Positions 36,400 to 45,564 are shown, numbered from the stretch's first letter. The stretch is DNA of 64,000 bases from Acidimicrobiales bacterium (GCA_022425325.1 JAKMFW010000032.1:26537-90536); one strand, 5' to 3'. A program made the numbers and translations. The notes: generated by a model from the letters alone, not told the origin.

Positions 36400-37425
36400 T
36401 CAGCGACGCCCGCGGCCGCCGCCGCCTGCGTCGTCCATGAACATCGCCTGCACCGACTCGTAGTGTTCGATGACCTTGCCGGCACCGAGCACCACCGACT
36501 CGAGCGGCGAATGGACCCGGCGCACGGGTACGTCGGATTCGGCGGTGAGGCGCAGATCCATGCCTTTCAGCATTCCGCCACCACCGACCAGGTGCACGCC
36601 CTGCACGATGAGATCCTGTGCGAGCTCCGGCGGAGCCTGGGCGAGACAGCTCACGACCGAATCCACCATCGCCGTAACGGGTTCCTCGATGGCAACCCGG
36701 ATCTCGTCGGGCGTGAGCACCACCGTCTTGGGCAGGCCACTCATGAGCTCACGGCCGCGGACCTCGGCACTGACCTCGTCGGCGGTCGGATAGGCCGACC
36801 CCAGCACGATCTTGATCTCCTCGGCGGTGCGCTCACCGACCGCGATGCCGTACTCGCGGCGGACGTACCCCTGAATGGCGTTGTCGATGTCGAACGAGCC
36901 GACTCGGACCGCTTCGAGCGCAACGACGCCGCCGAGCGAGATGAGGGCGCTCTCGGTGGTGCCGCCCCCGATGTCGACCACCATGTTGCCGATCGGTTCG
37001 TTGATCGGCAGATCAGCACCGATCGCAGCGGCAACGGGCTGCTCGATGAGGCGGGCATCCGCAGCGCCGGCGCGGCGCGCCGCCTCGGTCACGGCTCGAC
37101 GTTCGACGGCGGTGATCGCCGACGGCACACAGATCACGACCCGCGGCCGATTGAGTCGGCTCACCCCGACCCGCTGCAACAGCAGCCGGATCATGCGCTG
37201 GGTGACCTCAAAGTCGGTGATCGCCCCCTTGCGCAGCGGCCGCACCGCCACGATGTAGGACGGGGTACGGCCGATCATCTGCCACGCCTCGTGACCCATC
37301 GCCAGAACCTCACCGGACCGACTGTTGAGCGCGATCACCGAAGGCTCGTTCAAGACGATGCCCTCCCCTCGTGCGTACACCAGCGTGTTGGCGGTGCCGA
37401 GATCGATCGCAAGGTCGCGTGCCAG
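36400..37425 (-). CDS. mreB: Rod shape-determining protein MreB, probable CTG start
   Basis: This 341-residue actin homologue reads ARDLAIDLGTANTLVYARGEG at the start (phosphate-1 loop), then VVDIGGGTTESALISLGG (phosphate-2) and HLVGGGGMLKG (adenosine motif). It polymerises under the membrane and guides wall synthesis. No ATG, GTG or TTG exists upstream of the phosphate-1 loop before an in-frame stop at 37440-37438. CTG 37425 gives the canonical N-terminus and has GAGGAG 8 nt before it. GTG 37380 would delete the nucleotide loop. It is third in an operon with moaE and a small membrane gene. No mreC or mreD follows. Confidence 0.88.
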   Translation of the reverse strand: MARDLAIDLGTANTLVYARGEGIVLNEPSVIALNSRSGEVLAMGHEAWQMIGRTPSYIVAVRPLRKGAITDFEVTQRMIRLLLQRVGVSRLNRPRVVICVPSAITAVERRAVTEAARRAGAADARLIEQPVAAAIGADLPINEPIGNMVVDIGGGTTESALISLGGVVALEAVRVGSFDIDNAIQGYVRREYGIAVGERTAEEIKIVLGSAYPTADEVSAEVRGRELMSGLPKTVVLTPDEIRVAIEEPVTAMVDSVVSCLAQAPPELAQDLIVQGVHLVGGGGMLKGMDLRLTAESDVPVRRVHSPLESVVLGAGKVIEHYESVQAMFMDDAGGGGRGRR

Positions 37426-37427
37426 GG

Positions 37428-37637
37428 TCAGGTCTCCTCAACTGGTGCGTCGTCGAGACGCACGATACCGCTCGGCTGCGGGTGGGGTCGCGACCGCTCG
37501 TCCGGAGCGAGGGCCCGGAGCTGCTCCTGGAAGCCCGCTTCGACAGGACGACGGCGGCGAGACCACAGCCACAACAGCACAGATCCGAGCGCTGCGGCGA
37601 GGAAGGGCAAGACGAGGAAGACGACGGCGTCGCTCAC
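37428..37637 (-). CDS. Small single-helix membrane protein
   Basis: This is a 69-residue protein with one helix at residues 3-25 (AVVFLVLPFLAAALGSVLLWLW), a basic stretch RRRR and a cytoplasmic tail. No family is recognised. GTG 37637 overlaps the moaE stop (GTGA), and its own stop lies 2 nt before the mreB CTG. It may act with either neighbour. Confidence 0.6.
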   Translation of the reverse strand: MSDAVVFLVLPFLAAALGSVLLWLWSRRRRPVEAGFQEQLRALAPDERSRPHPQPSGIVRLDDAPVEET

Positions 37638-38113
37638 GACTCCCGCTCCGGTGCGACGTCGGTGATGTGCTGAGACTCGAGGCCCCACGACTCGCCGGCG
37701 GACCAGCGCTCACGCTTCCAGATCGGCACGGTCGCCTTGAGGGTGTCGATACCGAACCGGGCCGCCTCGAACGCCGCAGGCCGATGGGGGGCGGACGCAA
37801 CGACGATGACTGACGATTCACCGATGGCGACCGGGCCGATCCGGTGAATCAACACCACGCGTCCGAGGTCGTGCCAGCGGCTCCGCATCTCGGCAGCAAT
37901 GTCGGCGAGACGAGGCACGACGTGCTCCTCGTAGGCCTCGTAATCGAGCAACTCGACGCCCTCACGGCCGGGTGCATGGTCGCGAGCCGTGCCACTGAAC
38001 AGCACGATTGCGCCACAGCGGGGAAGGACGGCCCAATCGGCTGCGGTGCCGACGGGCAGGGGCTCCTCGGTGAGAGCGAGCCAGTCGTCGCCGTCGAGGG
38101 GCGGGGTGAGCAT
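37634..38113 (-). CDS. moaE: Molybdopterin synthase catalytic subunit
   Basis: This 159-residue MoaE has the family motifs CGAIVLFSGTARDHAPGREGV, LDYEAYEEHVVPRL, VVLIHRIGPVAIGESSVIVVASAPHR and the catalytic Lys region TLKATVPIWKRE. With MoaD it adds the dithiolene sulfurs of molybdopterin, needed by enzymes such as the one at the start of the window. A -10 hexamer 6 nt upstream makes it the promoter gene of the moaE / small protein / mreB operon. Confidence 0.93.
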   Translation of the reverse strand: MLTPPLDGDDWLALTEEPLPVGTAADWAVLPRCGAIVLFSGTARDHAPGREGVELLDYEAYEEHVVPRLADIAAEMRSRWHDLGRVVLIHRIGPVAIGESSVIVVASAPHRPAAFEAARFGIDTLKATVPIWKRERWSAGESWGLESQHITDVAPERES

Positions 38114-38119
38114 CACGAC

Positions 38120-38125
38120 ATCGTA
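38120..38125 (-). promoter_or_regulatory. -10 hexamer TACGAT of moaE operon
   Basis: TACGAT ends 6 nt before ATG 38113. Confidence 0.5.
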
Positions 38126-38207
38126 GGAGCACTGACGCAGCTGCCCACCGACCGACCGAGGTGACTCCCGCAGGGATCCGGTGCCGACGCTGGCGTGACC
38201 GAGGTGC

Positions 38208-39284
38208 CTACTTCCGACGGAGCCGGCGGAGCACGAGCACGGCGCCGACAGCGAAACCGATCGCAAGCGCAGCGGCGGCAGCGAGCGCGAGTTCCTGGCG
38301 GCGGCGAGCAGGCAGCTGCTCGAGTGGGCTCGGCTCGTGAGACACGACCCACGCTTCCTCGTTCGAGTAGTCGGCCTCCCATCCGAGCGCCCGGATGCGG
38401 TCGTTGGCGACCACCCAGGAGTGGGACGTGTAGGGCACGATGCCGGGCGGAATGGGAGCCAACCCCGACCGTTGCCGGACTGCAGCCACGGCTCGAGCGG
38501 CCCACGCCGGAACCCGCACGCGAGCCTGCGGGCCTTCGAGGTCGGCGAGCGCGTCGGGCGGGATCCAGCTGTCGGGTGCGACGTTGGCCACCCCGTCGAA
38601 ACGGGTCTCGATGGCGGCGACCACCGCCGCGGCCAGATCGTCGACGTGGAGGTACTGGACCGGTGGATCGCCATCGGCGGCAATGCCGACGCGGGCGGTG
38701 TGGAGCACCTGCGCGAGCCGCCCGAGCGTGTCGTCGGTGACGACGGCGGTGGGACGGAGAATGCTGACGGCAGCCTCACGGCCCGAGCCCCATTCGAGGA
38801 CGGCCCGCTCCACGGCGGCTCGGGTGATGGCCCACGGGAAGTCGAGGTTGGGCCGAACGTCGGCGTCCTCAGTCAACGGCACCGGGTTGTCGACCCAGGC
38901 GCCGTAGACCATCGCAGTGGAGAGCACGCACACGTGGCTCACACCGACCTCGGCGGCAGCGTCGAGCACCCGGGACACGATCGCCAGTTCAAGTTCGTCG
39001 GCCGACGGGTCGTCAACGTCGGGCGTGACCGCCGTGGCGAGATGCACGATCGACGTCGCTCCGGCGAACACCGACGTCAGATCGTCGGAGGCAAGGTCGA
39101 CCCGCTTCACGTCGAGGCCGGGCTGCGCGTCGACGGTGGCTTTGTCGACGGCCCGCACATCGATCCCTTCGCGGTCGTGGACGAGGCGGCGCACGACGCG
39201 CGATCCCACCGCACCGGCCGCACCGGTGACCACCACCACGGCGTGCTCGTTCGGGTTGTCCTCGAGGCGACTTCGGGAATCCAC
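38208..39284 (-). CDS. NAD-dependent epimerase/dehydratase (SDR) with C-terminal membrane helix
   Basis: This is a 358-residue extended SDR. VVVVTGAAGAVGSRVVRRL is the NAD-binding glycine motif and VHLATAVTPD its partner. The catalytic region is VLSTAMVYGAW, where Tyr is present but the usual YxxxK is not plain. The last 40 residues form a membrane helix (LALAAAAALAIGFAVGAVLVL) with basic ends. The substrate is unknown; nucleotide sugars are typical. The start is GTG 39284, with a CATCGT hexamer 6 nt before it. Confidence 0.85.
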   Translation of the reverse strand: MDSRSRLEDNPNEHAVVVVTGAAGAVGSRVVRRLVHDREGIDVRAVDKATVDAQPGLDVKRVDLASDDLTSVFAGATSIVHLATAVTPDVDDPSADELELAIVSRVLDAAAEVGVSHVCVLSTAMVYGAWVDNPVPLTEDADVRPNLDFPWAITRAAVERAVLEWGSGREAAVSILRPTAVVTDDTLGRLAQVLHTARVGIAADGDPPVQYLHVDDLAAAVVAAIETRFDGVANVAPDSWIPPDALADLEGPQARVRVPAWAARAVAAVRQRSGLAPIPPGIVPYTSHSWVVANDRIRALGWEADYSNEEAWVVSHEPSPLEQLPARRRQELALAAAAALAIGFAVGAVLVLRRLRRK

Positions 39285-39289
39285 GCCCC

Positions 39290-39295
39290 TACGAT
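39290..39295 (+). promoter_or_regulatory. -10 hexamer TACGAT of DUF2342 gene
   Basis: TACGAT ends 6 nt before ATG 39302. It overlaps, on the other strand, the CATCGT before the divergent SDR gene. Confidence 0.5.
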
Positions 39296-39301
39296 GCCGT
39301 C

Positions 39302-40477
39302 ATGAGCGACGGCAATCCACCCGACGACATGTTCGGAGGTCTGCCGTTCATGGCCGACCTCATGAAGTTGTTGCAGGGCCAGACCTCCGGCAGCAACGAC
39401 ACGGCGCGCCAACTGGCCCACACGATCGCCAACGACGGACAAAGCGAACCCAACATCGATCCGGCCGACCGCATCGCCGTCGAGCAGCTCATTCGGGTCG
39501 CCGAGCTCCAGGTGGCATCTCTCACCGAACTCTCCACCGGCCCGATCACGGTCGAGGTCGGGAACCGGTCACAGTGGGCCGACCGCACGATCACCGACTA
39601 CCGCCCACTCTTCGAAACCCTCTCCGACTCGATGAGTCAGGGGCTCCAGCTACCCGACGATCTCCCCACCGGCGATCCGATGGCGGCGATGATGGCGAAC
39701 CTCACCCAGATGATGGGACCGATGATGCTCGGCATGACCACCGGCTCGATGGTCGGCCACCTCGCCCGTCGGGCACTCGGCGGTTTCGACCTGCCGGTCC
39801 CCCGAGCCGCCGACACGCCGATTCTCGTGCTGTTACGCAATGTCGACGAATTCGGTGATGCCTGGTCACTCGATCGCGACGACCTCCGGTTGTGGGTGTG
39901 TCTCCACGAAGTCGCCCACCAGGCGGTGCTCAACGTTCCGCACGTCCGCGAGCGACTCACCGATCTGCTCCAACGCCACGCTGCTGCGTTCGAGTCCGAT
40001 CCTGCTCGCATCACCGACCAACTCGGGGGGTTCGACCCGATGGCGGGGCCAGAGGCGCTGGCCGACATGCAGAACTCCCTCAGTAACCCCGAACTCGTCC
40101 TCGGGGCGGTCCGCTCCCCCGCCCAAGAGGCCATCCAACCCGAGCTCACTGCGCTCGTCGCCGCCATGACCGGCTACATCGACTGGGTGATGGACTCGAT
40201 TGGCGAGTCACTGATCGGCTCCTACGGGATGGTCACCGAGGCGCTTCGGCGACGTCGGGTCGAGGCCGATGCCAGCGATCGGTTCGTCGAACGAATCCTG
40301 GGCCTCGAGCTCGATGCAGAGCAGTACGACCGCGGCACGGCCTTCGCCGGCGGTGTCGTCGAGCGCACCGGCGCCGAAGGACTGCGGCGCCTCTTCGATG
40401 GTCCCGCGCACCTGCCGACCCCCAACGAGGTCGACGCCCCGGGCCTTTGGCTGGCCCGGATCGATCTACCGACCTGA
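39302..40477 (+). CDS. Zinc-dependent metalloprotease-like protein, DUF2342 / F420-associated
   Basis: This is a 391-residue protein of the actinobacterial DUF2342 family, described as associated with coenzyme F420 organisms. The zinc motif HEVAH (about residues 203-207, CLHEVAHQAVLNVPHVRERL) is intact. Its substrate is unknown. In mycobacteria the gene is next to a YlbL-like PDZ protease and UPF0182, both about 5-10 kb away here. It ends with a 12-bp tail-to-tail overlap with the MFS gene. Confidence 0.88.
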   Translation: MSDGNPPDDMFGGLPFMADLMKLLQGQTSGSNDTARQLAHTIANDGQSEPNIDPADRIAVEQLIRVAELQVASLTELSTGPITVEVGNRSQWADRTITDYRPLFETLSDSMSQGLQLPDDLPTGDPMAAMMANLTQMMGPMMLGMTTGSMVGHLARRALGGFDLPVPRAADTPILVLLRNVDEFGDAWSLDRDDLRLWVCLHEVAHQAVLNVPHVRERLTDLLQRHAAAFESDPARITDQLGGFDPMAGPEALADMQNSLSNPELVLGAVRSPAQEAIQPELTALVAAMTGYIDWVMDSIGESLIGSYGMVTEALRRRRVEADASDRFVERILGLELDAEQYDRGTAFAGGVVERTGAEGLRRLFDGPAHLPTPNEVDAPGLWLARIDLPT

Positions 40478-42085
40478 GTCGTCGGTGTCGTCGGGCCGCT
40501 GAGGCGGCCGGGGTGCCTCACCGATCGGGTCGACTTCGACCCCATCGACCGACGAGATGATCGGCTCGGCGTTACCCCACCCGTACGCGAAGTCCGCCGT
40601 GCCCGCCGGCGCCTCGGGCTGACTCGGCCGCAGGTCCTCGATCGTGAGTTCGGCGGGGTCCGTCTCGGCGTGGCCGGGAGTCGTCGACGGCGACCCGGCC
40701 GTCGAATCGGCGACCGTGGCGGCTGGAGGGGGTGGTGTTCCTCCGGCCCCCTTGGGACGAAGTGTCCGGATCGACGACCACGGCACCGCTTCATGGGCGG
40801 GCTTTCCGATCAGATACGAGACCAGCGCGAAGATCGCCGCTGCGGCGACCCCGAAGCCACCCACGACGAGATTGAGCGGGATGACAGCGGGAACGAGCGC
40901 ACCGATGACCCATGCGCCCTGGAAGCGGGCTTCGAACCGGGCGAACGAACGGCCGTAGTTGGCGTCGGGCGCTGCTCGCTGCACGAGCGAGTCGAAGGCG
41001 AGTTTCCCGGTGGCGGCTCCGCTGGCGATCACGAACGACAGCACGGCAGCGCCGAAGAGATCGTTGGAGAACGCTGCGAACAACGCACCGACACCGACGA
41101 TCGCCAGCACCGTCTGCAGCATGCGTTCCTCGGCCACCCGCTCTCTCAGGTTCGGGGCGAGACGGGCGCCGATCAACGCGCCGATACCGGCGAGGAGGAG
41201 CACGACACCGAAGTGCCACGCCGGTGCAGCGGGATCGCCGGAGATATCGATGCCGCGGGCGGTGGCGGTGAGACCCCCCGCCGCCGAACCGAGGGTGCTG
41301 ATGTCAAGTCCTTCCTTGCCGCCGCGGAACTCGAAGGCCAGCAGGAAAGTGACGAAGCCGACGACCCCTCGGAGGATCGCCGTCGCATAGGCGGCGAGCA
41401 GAACGTGGGCGTCGCGCAACTCCGCCTTCTCAATCTCCTCGGCCGGCTCTGCGGCCACCACCGTTCGCGGGACCTTCGTTGCGACGACGGTCGTGACGAC
41501 GAAGCCGACCATGGCAACGGCAGCGGCGAACGCAGGCCCACCGATCAGGGAAAGGACACCCGAGACGGTGGCTCCCACCATGCCCGAGACCGCGCTGATC
41601 AAGGCGAGCCGACTGTTGGCACCGACGAGATCGTGCTCGGAGCGCACGAGGGCCGGGACCACGGCACTCTTCGCAACCGAGTACGTCTTCTGCAACACGA
41701 GAATCGTGAACGCAAGCGGGAAGAGCCACAGCGAATCGATGTTGTCGATCATCAAGAACGCCGCAATGGCGCGACCGGCGGCCGTGCCGATGATCATCAG
41801 GCGACGTCCACCCTTGGCCCGATCGATCGCCGGGCCGAGCAGCGGGGCAACGATGGCGAACGGTGCCATGGTCAGCGCCAGATAGAGCGCCACGCGGCCA
41901 CGGGAGTCGTCGGGGCTGATCGAGAAGAAGATCGAACCGGCCAGGGTGACGGCGATCGCGGCATCGGATGCCGCCCCGAGCGCATGGGTGCGAGCGAGTC
42001 GCATGAACGGCGAGACGAAGAACGCCTCGGCGCCTCGCTTGTCCGGTTCGGGGGAGCGCATCGGGCGCCAATCGTCCTGGCTCAC
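40466..42085 (-). CDS. MFS transporter with Pro-rich C-terminal tail
   Basis: This is a 539-residue transporter of the major facilitator superfamily with about 12 helices to residue 420 (HALGAASDAAIAVTLAGSIFFS; LGPAIDRAKGGRRLMI is the loop 2-3 motif). A 120-residue disordered cytoplasmic tail rich in Pro, Thr and Glu follows. The substrate is unknown. GTG 42085 overlaps the Nudix stop (GTGA), making this the last gene of the operon with ppk1. Confidence 0.85.
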   Translation of the reverse strand: MSQDDWRPMRSPEPDKRGAEAFFVSPFMRLARTHALGAASDAAIAVTLAGSIFFSISPDDSRGRVALYLALTMAPFAIVAPLLGPAIDRAKGGRRLMIIGTAAGRAIAAFLMIDNIDSLWLFPLAFTILVLQKTYSVAKSAVVPALVRSEHDLVGANSRLALISAVSGMVGATVSGVLSLIGGPAFAAAVAMVGFVVTTVVATKVPRTVVAAEPAEEIEKAELRDAHVLLAAYATAILRGVVGFVTFLLAFEFRGGKEGLDISTLGSAAGGLTATARGIDISGDPAAPAWHFGVVLLLAGIGALIGARLAPNLRERVAEERMLQTVLAIVGVGALFAAFSNDLFGAAVLSFVIASGAATGKLAFDSLVQRAAPDANYGRSFARFEARFQGAWVIGALVPAVIPLNLVVGGFGVAAAAIFALVSYLIGKPAHEAVPWSSIRTLRPKGAGGTPPPPAATVADSTAGSPSTTPGHAETDPAELTIEDLRPSQPEAPAGTADFAYGWGNAEPIISSVDGVEVDPIGEAPRPPQRPDDTDDSGR

Positions 42086-42537
42086 GGCGTGATCGTAGAC
42101 GACATGGTGGCCGTCTCGATTTCGTCCACCAGCACGACATCGCGTTGATAGCTGAGAATCGCCCGGGCGGATGCAAGGTCGAACCACCCGACGGCATCGA
42201 CCTCGTGATTGGGAACGAACGCTCCCTCGGCCACGGTCATCGTCCAGTAGACCACCGCCTTCGATCGACCTCGGCCGTCGGTGTAGGTGACGAGCGACAG
42301 CCGATCCCCGGTGACACAGCGAAGACCGGTCTCCTCCTCGACCTCGCGAAGGGCACAGGCTCGCAGGGTCTCCCCTTCGTCGAGCTTTCCCTTGGGCATG
42401 GTCCAGTCCTTGAGGCTCTCACGGCGCACGAGCAGGAGCTCGACGTGTCCGTCGACCGTGCGCCACACTGCGCCACCCGCCGCCCACACTTCGATCTCGG
42501 GATGCCCCGAGAGGAGGGTCTCGGTGGCCTTACCCAT
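42082..42537 (-). CDS. Nudix hydrolase
   Basis: This is a 151-residue Nudix protein. The Nudix box GKLDEGETLRACALREVEEETGL matches GX5EX7REUXEEXGU. The N-terminal strand is AAGGAVWRTVDGHVELLLVRR, similar to the MutT1/diphosphoinositol polyphosphate-type hydrolases of actinobacteria. With ppk1 next to it, a role in (poly)phosphate or nucleotide turnover is plausible. It overlaps the ppk1 stop by 8 bp. Confidence 0.9.
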   Translation of the reverse strand: MGKATETLLSGHPEIEVWAAGGAVWRTVDGHVELLLVRRESLKDWTMPKGKLDEGETLRACALREVEEETGLRCVTGDRLSLVTYTDGRGRSKAVVYWTMTVAEGAFVPNHEVDAVGWFDLASARAILSYQRDVVLVDEIETATMSSTITP

Positions 42538-44629
42538 TCGCACGACCTCGGGCAAGCTGCTGCAGTCGTGCATGGGTGTCGATCGCGTCGGGGCCGCGCC
42601 GCTTGGTCCACACGCCATCACCCGCGAGGGTCCAGGCGAGTCGGTCGTCGTCGAGCACGACATCGAGGATCTCACGCACGCGTTGCTGGGTGCGGGGGTC
42701 GTCGAGACGGACGAGTGCCTCGACCCGCCGGTTGAGGTTGCGGCTCATCAGGTCGGCGGACCCGATGTAGGTCGCCGGCTCGCCCGGGCCGTTGCCGTTC
42801 GCGAAGTGGTAGATGCGTGAATGTTCGAGGTAGCGGCCGATGATCGACCGCACCCGGATCCGGTCGCTGAGTCCGGGGATCCCCGGCTTGAGGCTGCACT
42901 GACCTCGGATGATCAGGTCGATGTCGACACCCGCCTGTGATGCCTCGTAGAGCTTCTCGGTCATGCGGACATCGACCAGGCTGTTCATCTTGAGGATCAT
43001 CCGACCTCGCCCGGAGGCGATTTCGTTGTCGATGAGTGCCTCGAGACTGGGCCGCAGCTGATCCGGCGCGATCAGCAGCTTGTTGTAGCGAATCTCGCGT
43101 CCGTACCCGGTGAGATGGTTGAACAGGTCGGCGACATCGGCGCCGATCTCCGGGGCGGCGGTGAGGATGCCGATGTCTTCGTAGATCCGGGCGGTGCGAT
43201 GGTTGTAGTTGCCCGTGCCGATGTGGCAGTAGCGGCGGATGCCATCGGGTTCCTCGCGAACAGCCATTGCGATCTTGGTGTGAATCTTCAGGCCGAGCAG
43301 GCCATAGGCGACATGGACCCCCGCCTGTTCGAGGCGACGGGCCCAGCCGATGTTCGCTGCCTCGTCGAACCGGGCCTTGAGCTCAACGAGCACGGCGACC
43401 TGCTTGCCCTGTTCGGCCGCCTTGATGCAGGCATCGACGATCGGGCTGCTGCTGGCGGTGCGGTAGAGCGTGATCTTGATGGCCAGCACGTCGGGGTCGT
43501 TCGCGGCCTGGTGGATGAACTCGACGATCGAACGGCTGAACGACTCGTACGGGTGCTGGACGAGGACATCTCCAGCGCGGATCTCGGCGAAAATGTCGAC
43601 CGGTTCGTCGTCGGGCTGCAGTCGTGGGTCGACAACGCCCTTCCACTCGGGCCAACGCAGAGCCGGGCGTTCGATGTCGGCGATCTCGCTGAACGAGGTC
43701 GGATCGAGCGGCGTTCGAGCGACATAGACCGCCGACGGGTCGAGATCGAATTCGCCGATCAGGAGGTCGAGCACCTCGTCGGTCATCGATGCACCCACCT
43801 CGAGGCGGGTGGCACGGCCGAACCGGCGCCGCCGCAGCTCGTACTCGACCGCCGAGAGGAGGTCGTCGGCCTCGTCGAGCGCATCGGAAAGGTCGGCATT
43901 GCGGGTGACGCGGAAGGCGTGGTGCTCCTGCACCTCCATGCCGGGAAACAGCTGGTCGAGGTGGGCGGCGATGACCTCGTCGAGCGGCACGAAACGATCG
44001 GTGTCGTCGATCCGGAGCCATCTGGGCAACGTGTTCGGGACCTTCACCCGGGCGAAGAGTTCGCAGTCGTCCCGTGGATCGCGGACGACGACCGCCAGGT
44101 TGAGTGACAGATCCGACACATAGGGGAACGGGTGACCAGGGTCGACAGCGAGCGGCGTGAGCACCGGGAAGATCCGGTCGCGGAACCGCTCCGACAGCCC
44201 AGCGTGGTCGTTGTCGTCGAGATCGTGCCACGACGACAACTCAATTCCCTGCTCCCGAAGGGCCGGGATGATCTCGTGGACGAGAACTCGTTCCTGCTCA
44301 GCCACCAGGTCGGTGACGATGTCGCGCACGAGCGCAAGTTGCTCGGCCGGCAGTCGCCCATCGGACGCCGGAGTGGAGATGCCTGCTGCCTGCTGATCGC
44401 GAAGACCAGAGACGCGCACCTGAAAGAACTCGTCCAGGTTGCTGGAGAAGATGGCGAGGAACCGAATCTTCTCGAGCAGCGGCACCTCGGTGTCGCTCGA
44501 GAGTTGGAGGACCCGGGCGTTGAAGGCGAGCCAGCTCAGTTCCCGGTTGAAGACGTTGGTGTCGTTGTGATCCCAGCCCCCGACCTGGGCCACCACATCG
44601 GCGCCGAGGACGGATGGCGTGCGGGTCAC
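42530..44629 (-). CDS. ppk1: Polyphosphate kinase 1
   Basis: This 699-residue enzyme makes polyphosphate from ATP. Landmarks: NRELSWLAFNARVLQLS, LPYVSDL-like PFPYVSDLSLNLAV, ITLYRTASSSPIV, the catalytic His region HTKIAMAV ... YCHIGTGNYNHRTARIYEDIG, and MNSLVD plus IGSADLMSRNLNRRVE. All four PPK1 domains are present. The start is GTG 44629, overlapping the ROK stop. Confidence 0.95.
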   Translation of the reverse strand: MTRTPSVLGADVVAQVGGWDHNDTNVFNRELSWLAFNARVLQLSSDTEVPLLEKIRFLAIFSSNLDEFFQVRVSGLRDQQAAGISTPASDGRLPAEQLALVRDIVTDLVAEQERVLVHEIIPALREQGIELSSWHDLDDNDHAGLSERFRDRIFPVLTPLAVDPGHPFPYVSDLSLNLAVVVRDPRDDCELFARVKVPNTLPRWLRIDDTDRFVPLDEVIAAHLDQLFPGMEVQEHHAFRVTRNADLSDALDEADDLLSAVEYELRRRRFGRATRLEVGASMTDEVLDLLIGEFDLDPSAVYVARTPLDPTSFSEIADIERPALRWPEWKGVVDPRLQPDDEPVDIFAEIRAGDVLVQHPYESFSRSIVEFIHQAANDPDVLAIKITLYRTASSSPIVDACIKAAEQGKQVAVLVELKARFDEAANIGWARRLEQAGVHVAYGLLGLKIHTKIAMAVREEPDGIRRYCHIGTGNYNHRTARIYEDIGILTAAPEIGADVADLFNHLTGYGREIRYNKLLIAPDQLRPSLEALIDNEIASGRGRMILKMNSLVDVRMTEKLYEASQAGVDIDLIIRGQCSLKPGIPGLSDRIRVRSIIGRYLEHSRIYHFANGNGPGEPATYIGSADLMSRNLNRRVEALVRLDDPRTQQRVREILDVVLDDDRLAWTLAGDGVWTKRRGPDAIDTHARLQQLARGRANG

Positions 44630-45564
44630 GCCAGGTCCTCGACCAACAGCGCTGCGCCGATCGCGCCGCCAGCATCGCCGAGGCGAGCGCGAACAACAGG
44701 AGCGGTGATGCCGGCGAACGCTCGCTCGGCAACCTCGGCCTCGACCCGGAGCCGGAACGGCTCACCGAGTCGCTCGGCGAAACCTCCACCGAGCACGACG
44801 AGTTCGATATCGAGGATGGTGATGACGGACGCGATGGCCGTGGCCAGCGCCGACGCGGCTTGGTCGACGAGGCGACGAGCGAGCGGGTCGTTCATCTCGA
44901 TCGCGGTGGCCCAGGCTTTCGACTTGAGACGGCCGTCGGTTCGCAGCGCGAGCAGTGCCTCGTTGTCGGGGGCACCGGCGGCTTCGACACGGCGCTCGAG
45001 CGCTTTGCGGCCTGCGTAATCCTCGAGTTCACCGCGGCCGAGTCCTTCGACCTGTTGGGCGAGGTCACGGAACGCGACGAAGATGTGGCCGATCTCACCG
45101 GCGAGCCCGCGAGGACCCTCGCGAAGTTGGCCGTCGAGGATGAGCCCCGCCCCGACCCCGGTGCCGGCGAACACACCGAGAAGATCGTCGACCCCTTCCC
45201 CGGCCCCGAGACGGTGCTCTGCGAGCGTGCCCACATTGACGTCGTTGCCGACCACGACGGGTCGCCCGCCGAGGCGCTCGCTCATCAGATCAGCAACCGG
45301 GACGTCGTGGTCCCAGCCGGGAAGGTTCGGGGCGGCCGGCAGCACGCCGGTGCCCGGAACTACCGGCCCGGGGGCACCGATGCCGATCGCGGTCGCCGTG
45401 GCGTCAGGGTCGACGGATGCGGCGACCTTCGCCATGGTGGCCAGGACGTCGTCGGGCGAACCGACGCGAGGCGTTGGCCGCTTCGCCTTCTCCACGACCA
45501 CGCCATCCTCCACGAGGACCGCCAGCGTCTTGGTTCCCCCGAGATCGATGCCGATCGTGCGCAA
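44626..45564 (-). CDS. ROK-family sugar kinase, glucokinase-like, without the zinc cysteines
   Basis: This is a 312-residue ROK protein. The ATP loop is GIDLGGTKTLAVLVEDG, the catalytic Asp sits in VVGNDVNVGTLAEHRLGAG, and GLAGEIGHI is the ROK His motif. The CxCGx2GC zinc motif that normally follows is replaced by a Cys-less stretch (VEGLGRGELEDYAGRKALE). It probably phosphorylates glucose or a related sugar with ATP or polyphosphate, given ppk1 next door. TTG 45564 is chosen (LRTIGIDLGG), with GAGGGG just before it. Confidence 0.83.
   Translation of the reverse strand: MRTIGIDLGGTKTLAVLVEDGVVVEKAKRPTPRVGSPDDVLATMAKVAASVDPDATATAIGIGAPGPVVPGTGVLPAAPNLPGWDHDVPVADLMSERLGGRPVVVGNDVNVGTLAEHRLGAGEGVDDLLGVFAGTGVGAGLILDGQLREGPRGLAGEIGHIFVAFRDLAQQVEGLGRGELEDYAGRKALERRVEAAGAPDNEALLALRTDGRLKSKAWATAIEMNDPLARRLVDQAASALATAIASVITILDIELVVLGGGFAERLGEPFRLRVEAEVAERAFAGITAPVVRARLGDAGGAIGAALLVEDLA

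Noticed and set aside
38208-38779. Upstream extension of the moaE frame to 38779
   Set aside because: It overlaps the SDR gene and adds sequence without MoaE similarity; moaE has a good promoter at 38120.
40670-42148. 492-codon open frame on the plus strand
   Set aside because: Antisense to the MFS transporter, whose helices and motifs are clear.
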